DNA of 64,000 bases, from assembly GCA_948144175.1 (NCBI GenBank), contig CANXME010001258.1, forward strand, positions 667,001-731,000, in the 5' to 3' direction. A program made the translations under genes and the position numbers. The notes beneath the pieces were generated by a model. It did not search any database. It saw only the letters and a list, made by a program, of their open reading frames with translations, and was not told the origin of the DNA. The DNA comes from Closterium sp. NIES-65. Taxonomy: Eukaryota > Streptophyta > Zygnematophyceae > Desmidiales > Closteriaceae. Shown one piece after another: positions 55,268 through 64,000 of this stretch (position 1 is its first letter; each line of letters begins with the position of its first letter).

Positions 55268-57624
55268 ATGGCTGACGTCTTCGTCTCGAGTAGGATTTCA
55301 AGAACCGGCGAGCTTGGTCGCAGCGCCATCGACGACCCTTGGCGCGTCGGAACGGCAGTTCCCGTTGAAAGCAGTGTTGCCAGTACTACAGACACGGGCG
55401 GCGGCGGCGAATCGTTGACCGGTCAACGCGCCGAGTCAACCGCGGTGGACCAGTCCGCGCAGCTTCCCGCTGCGGAGAGGCCCGTTGTCGGAAGCACCAG
55501 CGCGGGGGCTTCACCGCGGAAGCCCCATCAGCCCCTCCTTCCGCCGGCCTCCATGTTCCAGCAGCAGCAGGCGCCGACGGCCGCGGAGAGGGAGCGGCGT
55601 GCAGAGGGCGCGCAAGGGGGCCGTCCACTCCGCGGGGGAGGCGCAGTGGCGGAACCGGAGCAGTCCGCGGAGATGGAGGCTGCGGCGGCTGAGGGGAAGG
55701 GGCCTCTGGCAGTGTCGTCTTTGGAAGAGCGGAAGGAGATTGCGGAAAGGGAGGAGCCGCATCAGAAGTCGCGTATCTCAGAGAAGGTATGCCTGTCTCC
55801 GTAAGAGCAAGAGTGCTTTTAGCGAAAAACGCAGAAACTTTGCTACGCCCTGTATCAAACTGTTGGAGTTTTTCGCTGATTGTCCAACCTTTCTTGAGTA
55901 CTTGGCGTCTCCGCGATTCTCACTTGCAATCATATCCCCCCCCCCCCAAACACCTTTGTGCCTCCCACCCCGCATGGCAGGTAGCTCGATTCTTCGGAGC
56001 CACAGGGAAACCCAGGAGCCGCAGAAGCACCAAGGAGACGGAGCCGCCGAGGCAAGTCGTAGCAAGGGAACCCGCAAGGGAGTCGGCACGAGAATCTGCG
56101 AGCGAGCCTGCAAGGGAACCGGCAATAGAGGGTATAGCAGGCGGGAGCGGTCAGGGTGCAAGGGGCAGGGTTTCGGAGGGGGTGGGTGAGGAGAGGGTGT
56201 TGGGGGAGACGGGCATGGGCGTGGGGTTTGCTGGTGCTACTAGCGGGGACCCTGCTGGTGCCACTAGGGGGGGGGCTGCTGGTGCTACTAGCGAGGGCCC
56301 TGTTGGTGTGACAGGCGTTTCTGGCACGGGAGCAACAGGCTCTACCGCAGGCCGTGCTGTTGCAGCCGGTAGTGCGGGTGACTTTGGTGCTGCTGGTGCT
56401 TCTGGTGCTGCTGGCGGTGGTGTTGGTGCTGGTGCTGGTACCGCAGGTGCCGCTGCTGCTCCAGCGCCCTCCACCACGCCTGGAGCAGCAGCTGCAGCAT
56501 CGGCCATTCACCAGGCCGCGCGAACAGGGAAGAGCGAACAGCAGGCTGCTGCCAATGCTGCTGCTGCTGCTACGTCTGCTGTGACTGGTGCTACAGCAGG
56601 GAAATCGGATGCTGGAGGTTCCACCACTGGTCCTGCTACTACACCCGCTACAACCCCAGCTAAAGGCCCTGTTACAGGCCTTGCTACAAACCGTACCCCT
56701 GGTCCTACTGCCATCTCTGCCCCTGCTGATAATTCTCCAGCGCCCTCCACCACGCCTGGTGCAGCAGCTGCAGCATCGGCCATTCAGCAGGCCGTGCGAG
56801 CAGGGAAGAGCGAGGAGCAGGTCACTGCTGATGCTGCTGCTGCTGCAGCAAGCGAGATGGGGCATGGTGGGAAAGAGGAGCTGGAAGAGGGGGGGATGGG
56901 CAGGAAGGAGGTGGAAAGGAGGGGCAGTGAAGAGGAGATTTTGGGGGCAGCAGCAGGGGCAGGAACACCCACAGAAGAGAGGGGTGTGGGGCTTGCAGGA
57001 AGACTGGGAGGGACTGAGGTGAGCGTAAGAGTTTTATGAAAGGTTTGTTAGTACTGTCAGCGCTTGCTTCTACTTTGCCTCTCTTTCCGTTCTGATTTGT
57101 TTGCTCTTGATTTGTCTCTCTTCTGCTCTTAGTTCCGTTGATTCTGTGGTGTTGTATGCATTGCTGTTATCGATTTTTGAGGCGCATCAAAAACCTCACT
57201 AATTCCGTTGTTCTGCGGTGTTGTTCCTCTGCAATCGCAGGCGGGCACGGAGGGTGGGAAGGTCAAGCAGCTGGTGAGGAGCTTCACCGGACCTCCCAGG
57301 CTGCTACATCAACCGCTGCTACAGCCAACACAGGGGCAGACACGGCTGCAGTCGTCTCCAGGCGTGCAGCAGCAGCTGGTGCCGCCAGCAGCAGCAACAG
57401 CCGGAGCAGCAGCACCTCCTGCAGGAACCCCCCCGGCAGTAGCAGGCTCTGCAGCGACCAGAGTCGTACGGCCATCCCCATCACCATCAGGAGCGGCAGA
57501 GCGAACACCAGCAGCAGCTGCTGCATCCCCAGCGTCCCCTGGAGCAGCAGCAGGAGCCGCAGTAAGGTCAGTCTCCCCTAGAGCAGCAAGAGCGAAATGG
57601 GGGCAAGCATCCCCGGGAGCAACT

Positions 57625-57659
<35 letters not shown>

Positions 57660-59234
57660 AGGGTCAGTGTCGCCAGTGTCTCCGGGAGCAGCAGGCGGGC
57701 ATGGGTCGGTGCTGGAGCGACTCAAGTGGCTGGAGTGGCAGGTGCACACCATGCAGCAGGCTGTCTCGGGCGGTCCTACGGAGAGTGCTGGGATGCTCCC
57801 TGCTGCAACGCCAGGTGTCGTTTCAGGAGTTTCAGGTGTTTCGGAGGTTGGTTCTGGGGGGAAGAGAAAGAGGGTCCTGGCTCCTGGTGCAATGCAAGGG
57901 GGGGAGGGGGACGAGGATCAGGGGATCACCAGAGCAGCGTTCATGGGCGAGGGCCAAGAAAGGGAGATGGGGAAAGAGGAGGCGAAAGAGGGAGGGATGT
58001 TTGGAGGGATGGTGAGTGGAGGAGAGAGAGGAGGGATGGGAGAGGAGGAAGGAGCAGCTGTGCCGTTGGTAGTCGTGGCTCGGGAGATTGAGGAGCGGGG
58101 TTCCATTCTGGACCGCATTGCACACCTGGAAACCACGCTCAACGCCCTCGCTGCTTCTGGGATTCCCGTCCCTGGCAAGCCTGCTCCTGCCACTCTTGTC
58201 CGTCCTGCTCCTGCTCCGGCTGAATCTTGCATATCACAGGGAGCAGGAGAATCAGCCGTAAAAGCACGTGAGCTTGGTTATGCCGTTCCTGCTGTTGGAG
58301 AGGCAGAGGCAGCACGCGAGATGGGGGAAGAGGAAGCAGAGGCAGTAGCAGTGGCAGCGCCGCCGGCAACGGCCGAAGCTGAAGAGGAAGAGGCGGAGGA
58401 GGCAGAGGAAAGGGGAGAGGAAGTGGAGGGGAAGAGGCGATTGGGCGGTGAGGAAGGTGCTGTGCCTGAATCTTCTGCTGCTGCCGGTGCTGGTGCTGCA
58501 ACCACTGCTGCTGGTGCGGCAGCAGCTCCTGTGTCTGTTTCTACTCCCGCTGAAGCCTCTGCTCCATCCGTGGCAGCAGCAGCAGAATCAGCAGCACCCT
58601 CTGCTACAGTCACTGCTCCCTCTGCTGGTCCCTCCAGGCCCTCTGCTGTAACACCTGCGACAGCACCTGGGACGGGTGGAGCACCTGAGGCAGTGCCTGA
58701 AGCTGCACCTGGAGCACCTGGGAAGGCGGCTGAGAAGGCACTGGCAGCACATGCTGCAGAGGCCGCTATGGCCAGAGCGCCTGAGGGGGAGAGAGCAGAG
58801 GAGACAGCAGAGGTGGCCGCTGCTGCTGCCGCTGGAGCTGTGCGCGCAGTGCAAGGGATGGGTGGCGGTGAGGGGGGTGGTGAGCAGGGTGGTGAGGCGG
58901 GAATGAAGCCTACAATTGAGCCAAGTCCAGAAGCTGCCAAGGTATTTTTTTCCATTTTGATGAAAGTTAATGGAAACATTGCGTTCTCTTCCCGCTTTTG
59001 CATTCACACTTGCTTGGTCCAACCAAAGTCTGCTTGCGGCGCTTCTTCCTTTTGTTGCCCTCCTGTATTTAACAGAAGTGCTGTCACATTATTTTGGTGC
59101 ATTTTGCCTTGGGCTGGCTTGATCAGGTGTCAGAGGAAGGGGAAGGGGAAGCAGGGAAGAAGCATCGTCGCCGTTATCGTCGCAAAAAGAGGCCTGAAAG
59201 GGCTGAAGGGAAGAGCAGGTGCAAGATTATGTGA
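55268..59234 (+). CDS. Large Ala-rich low-complexity protein with polybasic CaaX-like C-terminus (about 1,121 aa, four exons)
   Basis: Exons are 55,268-55,786, 55,981-57,018, 57,241-58,941 and 59,127-59,234; all introns are GT-AG and phase 0, which supports the model. The protein starts MADVFVSSRISRTGELG. Exon 2 holds two copies, about 92 residues apart, of an Ala-rich helix unit (SAIHQAARTGKSEQQ; SAIQQAVRAGKSEEQ). Exon 3 holds two related short helical motifs (GSVLERLKWLEWQVHTM; GSILDRIAHLETTLNAL) and long Ala/Glu/Pro tracts. Exon 4 ends in a basic stretch (KKHRRRYRRKKRPERAEG) and CKIM-stop, a possible farnesylation box. An alternative acceptor at 59,075 adds 17 residues and keeps the same end. 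No enzyme domain is seen and I do not recognise the family. The inferred role is a membrane- or nucleus-associated scaffold, but this is speculative. Confidence 0.6.
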
Positions 59235-59713
59235 CTGTAGGGGAAGGGGGATTGTTTTCTTTGGGAGTAAGGGTGGGGACATGGCTGGGGGGTTTGATTA
59301 GGTTTGTTGTCCTGATTTACCGGTAGATAATGTATCTAGGTGTACCATAGTAACTTCCGAACCTTCCGTCTTGGAGGATTCACTAATAATGGCATGAATG
59401 TGTGCTACATGTTTGTGCTGCGCCAAAGCTAGCAATCATTCTATGCATGTTATGAACGGTTATGCAATCATTTTATGCATGTTTGTGAAAAATGTGATGA
59501 CGATTGTCAGCTAACTGATACTTCTGTCATCAAACCGTCTTCCGTTCCGAGTCTGCTTGTACCGCGACGTGCATTCTCACAGCGCGCGTACACCCATACG
59601 TATTTTCGGGACATAAGGACGTCGCATCGAGCTGTACCGAGCGGAGTCGCATAACACTTCGCGAGTCTCTGTAGAAACTCGCGGCGGGATTATCCACAGA
59701 AACAGCACCGCTC
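59235..59713. other. Intergenic: 3' end of the Ala-rich gene and upstream region of the LYR gene
   Basis: Contains a near-perfect direct repeat 'gcaatcatt(c/t)tatgcatgtt' at 59,430 and 59,464. No TATA box was seen before the LYR gene and no coding signal was found. Confidence 0.5.
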
Positions 59714-60511
59714 ATGCTGCAACCAACCATGCTCCGATCGCTAAAGCTCGCTCGTCACGCCGCGCGCGCCGCTTTTCGGCTTGTCGATTCCGCAAGCGCG
59801 CGCTCGTCCGCGTTAAAAGCCGCCGCAATAACCGTTAGAGGTTATTCGTCGGCGGAGGCAGACAGCGAGTATTGGAAGCACGTGGCTAACTCCGTTCCGC
59901 GCGGACCGGGATCCGCGGAGAGCGCGGCGGCGGAGATCATCGAGCGCAACCTCCTGCGCGGACCCTCCGCGGAGGAGCGCAGCCCCGCCGCCGTGCTGAC
60001 GTCACGGCGGGAAGCGCTGGATCTGTGAGTAGCTTGAGGGGAGGGGAGAGGGAGGGGAGGGGAGAGGGAGGTGGGGGAGGGGGGGGGAGGAGGCAGCTGG
60101 GAAGGGTGGGGCGGGGCGGAGCGTGAGTGAGAGGAAGGCTAGGCGGTGGGCAGGAATGTCTACAGGGGAGAGCATCCTAGCTACACAGCAGCTCCTCTGA
60201 TGCAGTTTTGAGTGTACTAAATAATCACAGCCACTTGTAAGGCACACTCATTGCTTCACCCTTGTGTCGTGCCGCCCTCATCTCCCTGCCCCCCCTCTCC
60301 CTTCCCCTCGCCTCCGATCTGCTCCGTTCCTTTCCCCCACGTTCACCCTGCTCCGATCCCCCGCCTCCGATCTGTTCTGCTCCTGATCTCCCTGGGCCTT
60401 CAGGTACCGTCTCATGCTGCGGACCACGCGGGTCTTTCTCTGGCCACACCCTTCAGGAGCGCTCTGGTACCGTTCCTCCCCTGGTTTTCCTTCTCCTGCG
60501 CTTCCCTCTCC

Positions 60512-60593
<82 letters not shown>

Positions 60594-61825
60594 TGCCTCC
60601 CCCCTATTTTCCTTCTGCACGCGCTAACCCCTCTTATCACATACACATGCCTCTTGTGCCGCTGGAATCATCACTCTTTTCAACACAAAAGGTACTCTTT
60701 AGCCCAATGCTTAATAGCACGAGCGTCCCCTTATCAAGACCTATTTCAGTGCTGTTCTTAAAGCTTTAAGCCCAGCATCTACCGTATTCCAACTGTCTCT
60801 CCACCCCAAACTTTAAGCTTTCCTCACCGCCTGTCTATGCTGCTGTTTCCCCGTTTTCTTCCCGGTTTCTCTCCCCTGTTCTTCTCTCCCGCACGGCCTC
60901 AGGAGGGATGTGCTGCGGGAGAGTGCGCGCAAGGAATTCGAAGCTGCGAGATTTGTTTCCGACCCTGAAATGGTAACGTCAGATCCAAAATGGCAACGGT
61001 TGTTGATCCATACTGTGTCCAATAACCATTTTCTTCCCCCCCCTCCACGTGCTTCCACCCTTATCCACTTGCACGTCTTATTTTGTTTCTCGTCTATTTC
61101 CTTGTGGATGAGAATACAACACACTATAAAATGTATTACACCTCCCACGTCTTTTTTTTTCTCTCTCTCTCTCTGGTGTCCGTGAATTTGGTACATCATG
61201 ACCCCGTCCCCAACTACCCCCCCTCTCTCTCATCTCAGATAGCGCGACTGCTGGTAGGAGGTCGGGATGCCATTTCCGTTGTTGTGGATAAGGTCAGCTA
61301 CAACAACTGTTCCTTCTTTGTTATACCATAGGGCGCTTCAACTCTCCACTCTTTGTTATCGCTACAACAAGCTGGGAATTAATTGCCCCCTCGCTTGCGC
61401 GTCTCCTCTTTCCTCCTCCCCAACGCCCCTACCCTGCACCGTCCCTGGTGAAGTTAATATCCCGTCCTTCTCCCTGCGCTTGTCGCTCGTTCTCCATGTT
61501 CTTGGTTCACTCCCCATTTTGAAGCGCTCCAAAAGTGCATATACTTGTCTTGCATGCTCTCTGATGTTTCTAGTTCTGCTGTGTCTACATATGTTGCCAT
61601 AAAGCCATCTCTTGGTGTCTTTTGAGAATTCTCAAAAGTCATACAAACATGCATCCTCTCCTGCCTCCTGTGCATGTGTGCTTTTGTGTGTGTACACATG
61701 TGCGCACGCGTGCATGTGTGTGTGCGTGGATGTGTGGTCGCATAATGTGTGTGTCATTGCATGGGAAGCAGCTAGTGGCAAAGCAGCAGGAGGTGGTGCA
61801 GAAGGAGCGGTCCCGACCCCCATAG
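59714..61825 (+). CDS. Mitochondrial LYR-motif (Complex1_LYR) protein, 183 aa, five exons
   Basis: Exons are 59,714-60,024, 60,404-60,466, 60,903-60,972, 61,239-61,292 and 61,772-61,825; all borders are GT-AG and the phases agree (2, 2, 0, 0). Splicing makes the signature: exon 1 ends ...REALD and joins to LYRLMLRTTRVFLWP, then WRDVLRESARKEFEAARFVS, DPEMIARLLVGGRDAI and SVVVDKLVAKQQEVVQKERS. This is a full LYR domain with its Arg pair and distal Phe. Residues 1-44 are Arg/Ala-rich with few acids and end at VRGY/SS, like a plant matrix-processing site. LYR proteins bind acyl carrier protein and help assemble respiratory complexes or iron-sulfur proteins in the mitochondrial matrix; which complex is not decided here. 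A second in-frame Met lies at 59,729. Intron 2 contains a long CT repeat. Confidence 0.88.
60515..60591 (+). repeat. (CT)n microsatellite, about 77 bp
   Basis: An uninterrupted TC dinucleotide run inside intron 2 of the LYR gene, 48 bases past its donor. It is likely length-variable. Open frames made of Ser-Leu repeats here are artefacts. Confidence 0.95.
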
Positions 61826-62619
61826 CCCGGCACCCACCCACTTACACACGCCCACCCACTCACCCTCCACACACGCATCTCGCACGCTCCCACCTCACAC
61901 GCCCTCCACACACGCACTCATCCGAGCCACTCACCCACACACACGCACATCGAGCCCAGCCCACACATTCCAGGCCCAGTCATGTCATGTGACAGTTGGG
62001 TCGCCTCAAAGACTCTTCTTCAGTATAACTCTCTATTTTACAGCCCACAGACATGGTCACTGGTCACTGTTCAGGCCTTTTACAGCCTGTCTAGGACTCG
62101 CAAGTCACTGTGGAGTGTAGGCAGGCGTCACTGTAGGAGGCTGCATGTATGTAAACCCATGTACATAGTTGTGTATGGATTTGTGTACTTGAATCCTCTT
62201 ACATTTAAGTGATACTGGTCTGGTACAAATGTTTCACCACTTACGGTGTTTTACTGGTATATGTATATCCTTTACAGGTGTATGACCACCACTGGAGTTA
62301 GGACTGCAAAAGAATGTGCTTACAAACGGGTGTGGAAACTACTTGTAACAAAACCTTGCAAGTATGCAGCAGTGTACAAAAGACAATGGCACAGGGGGTA
62401 TGGAGAGTACCGTATGAGAGGGATTGTACTGTAGGTTGTACACAAAAGGAGTTGAGTGGCATGGGAGGGACTGTGAATCTGTTACGGTACCGAATGTGAT
62501 GTGTGATACCCAGTAATGGAAAATGTAGTAACAAGCTGATGCGCCATTGATAATGCACTGTGGGCTGCTGCTGCTGCTGACGTGGCACGTGCCTCGTCTG
62601 TGTGTACACGCAGCAACTG
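61826..62619. other. Spacer between convergent genes
   Basis: Holds the 3' ends of the LYR gene (plus) and the NDUFA3-like gene (minus). A CAC-rich stretch with 'cacacacgcac' words lies at about 61,830-61,970. No coding frame with features was seen. Confidence 0.5.
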
Positions 62620-63854
62620 TCACCGGGATTGGCCGGTGATGGCTCTGATGACCTGGCAGGGTCAAGCACAAGAGGACGGGCGGGCATAAGGGACGGTAAC
62701 AGCATTGACGACCCTTAATGACACGACCTTAAGAGTGGTGTGCTTAAGCAGCCAGCAACATGTGGCAGGCACACATCAGCACGTGGCAGGCACACAGCAG
62801 CACGTGGCAGGCACACAGCAGCACGTGGCAGGCACACAGCACAAGGAGGTGGCAGGCGCACACAGCAGCGCAGCACGTACCTCCTCCGTCTTGGGTTGCA
62901 CCACGGGCTTGGAGGGCGAGAGGGTGTCGCGCATAGGCGGAACGACGAGGGGGAGCGCCATGCCTGGGGGAGAGAGAGCGCCGCGGGAAGGCAGGGGGAG
63001 GAGAGGAGGGGGAGGGAAGAAGGGGAGACATTGGGCGGGGACGTGGTGGGGGGGAGGGGTGGGGGGGTGGGGGGAAGGTATGGAAGAACGAGGAAATGGA
63101 ATGGTGGTGGTATATACAAAAGCAGGTGGCAGGACAAGTTAGGTCAATGGGAAGCAGTAGCGTGTCGCATGCGCAAGGGCGGGTAACGTCAGGAAAGTAT
63201 AGGTCAATCAATGCAGGACAAAGTTTCGGTTGCTTGTAACGACCGTGGCGGAGTGCTGTCAGAAGCGCTATCTGGAGCGCTTTCAGGAGTGCTCCTGAAA
63301 GTGCTGTCCGGAGGGCTGTCAGGAGGACGACACTTTCAACCAGAGCTTCGAGACGTATCAAAGCAAGGCTGCAAGGAACGCGCGCTGAGCCTTGAGCGAC
63401 AAAGGGAAGGACGAGCGGACATGCAGAAGCGAGAGAGGGGCGATTGGATAAGGACATGGACAGGGATAGCGAAGACAAGCAACAAGCATCGAGGCTCGAG
63501 AGCGAAAGCTGAAAGAGTACCATCGATACGAGCGATGACCTAGGAGCACACGACGTCTGACCCTTTACGCACCGTTTCAGACGGCCTGAAACGTAATCTG
63601 GCAAAACTGAACTGAGCTAGATGAAAACGTCTCAGAGCAGGTATGATCTGAGCGACACGGGAAGCGGACGCACGCACCGATGCCGGCGATGATGTACGAC
63701 GACATGACGAGAGATTTTTGAGACGTTTCGAAGCAGGTGTGATTAGAGCGACACGGGAAGAGGACGCACCGATGCCGGCGATGATGCACGACCACATGAC
63801 GACCGGCTCCTTGAGCATCGCGTGCTTGATCTTCGTCCCGATCGCCGACGACAT
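62620..63854 (-). CDS. NDUFA3-like (B9) subunit of mitochondrial complex I, 66 aa, three exons
   Basis: Exons are 63,854-63,770 (85 nt), 62,963-62,881 (83 nt) and 62,652-62,620 (33 nt with stop). Borders are G/GTGCGT...CCCCAG, GAG/GTACGT...TGCCAG, and the frame is continuous. The protein starts MSSAIGTKIKHAMLKEPVVM, continues WSCIIAGIGMALPLVVPPMR and ends TEEVIRAITGQSR. A short N-terminal helix with the 'EPVV' motif, one membrane segment (about 18-38) and a 'PP.R' turn match the small NDUFA3-type accessory subunit of the complex I membrane arm; animal NDUFA3 has KEPVLVVSF...LPPLSPYF at the same place. The length suits plant homologues. Too short and too split to appear as one frame. Intron 1 contains a partial duplication of exon 1; intron 2 contains a minisatellite. 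Confidence 0.8.
62759..62842. repeat. 21-bp minisatellite carrying CACGTG
   Basis: Four tandem units 'cacgtggcaggcacacagcag', the first with catgtg. It lies in intron 2 of the NDUFA3-like gene. Each of the last three units has a perfect CACGTG palindrome (the G-box core). Confidence 0.9.
63618..63803 (-). repeat. Tandem duplication of the exon 1 end and splice donor
   Basis: Two copies of about 92 bp (63,711-63,803 and 63,618-63,710) share 'catcatcgccggcatcggtg' (minus strand), 'ttcccgtgtcgct' and 'acctgct...gacgt'. The first is the true end of exon 1 and start of intron 1; the second lies in intron 1. Confidence 0.85.
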
Positions 63855-64000
63855 GACGGCGACTTGTATCGAATCTGATTGAAGCGGATCAAACGTAGTC
63901 GCCGCGCGTTAGGGACGAGAGGAGAAGAGGGTCAATAAAGAGCGGACGAAGCCCGGCGCGCAGCAGTGCAGGGGAGGCAGCAGCTGAGATGACGATGAGG
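63855..64000. other. Upstream region of the NDUFA3-like gene
   Basis: GC-rich sequence to the window edge, presumed 5' untranslated region and promoter. No TATA box was seen. Confidence 0.4.

Noticed and set aside
54268-55275. 335-codon plus-strand frame before the Ala-rich gene
   Set aside because: Ser/Pro/Arg composition follows the C-rich sequence, a second frame is equally open, and it overlaps the start of the better-supported gene.
60251-60769. Ser-Leu repeat proteins
   Set aside because: Translations of the (CT)n microsatellite within a LYR-gene intron; only 60,404-60,466 is coding.
62705-63186. Frames with QQHVAGT or ARGRHTA repeats
   Set aside because: Produced by the 21-bp minisatellite in intron 2 of the NDUFA3-like gene.

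Overview
The window looks like nuclear DNA of a green plant lineage, most likely a GC-rich streptophyte alga; the genus is not fixed by the sequence, and a zygnematophyte such as Closterium is only a guess. The support is plant-type Ty1/copia elements with primer sites matching initiator tRNA-Met, a Ty3/gypsy chromovirus with a chromodomain, DUF4371-type hAT transposons with spliceosomal introns, a plant-type RZ-1 glycine-rich RNA-binding gene, and short intron-rich mitochondrial protein genes.

Positions 1-48,554 are a nested transposon graveyard in which almost every element points to the minus strand. From left to right: the 5' end of a copia element (Copia-1, 1-1664); a miniature LTR element (TRIM-A, 1665-2674); a copia 5' end (Copia-2, 2675-2991); and a large compound block, 3070-28,149, bounded by related 134-bp LTRs (Copia-3). 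Inside that block lie Copia-4 (4590-11,780, with a solo LTR in its leader) and Copia-5 (11,781-21,956, whose 5' LTR is split by a gypsy chromovirus at 17,239-21,933). The Copia-3 5' LTR is itself split by hAT-1 (23,649-28,114, 8-bp target duplication), and hAT-1 carries a complete miniature LTR element, TRIM-B (25,113-26,432), in an intron. A second hAT, hAT-2, runs from 28,484 to 48,554 (matching ends and 8-bp duplication). About 16 kb of it is three later insertions: Copia-6 (31,510-38,707), TRIM-C (39,529-41,168, with a solo LTR in one of its LTRs) and Copia-7 (41,314-48,483). Copia-7 looks whole, with identical 110-bp LTRs and one continuous gag-pol frame. Copia-6 also has identical LTRs but is broken.

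Positions 48,555-64,000 are gene-bearing and largely free of recognisable transposons. On the minus strand are a Gln/Ala-rich protein of unknown function (49,354-50,088) and a two-exon RZ-1-like RRM plus zinc-knuckle protein (52,506-53,397). On the plus strand are a four-exon, about 1,121-residue Ala-rich protein ending in a polybasic CaaX-like tail (55,268-59,234) and a five-exon mitochondrial LYR-motif protein (59,714-61,825). Convergent with the latter is a three-exon, 66-residue NDUFA3-like complex I subunit (62,620-63,854, minus). The last two genes both point to mitochondrial respiratory-complex assembly. No tRNA, rRNA or CRISPR array was recognised.
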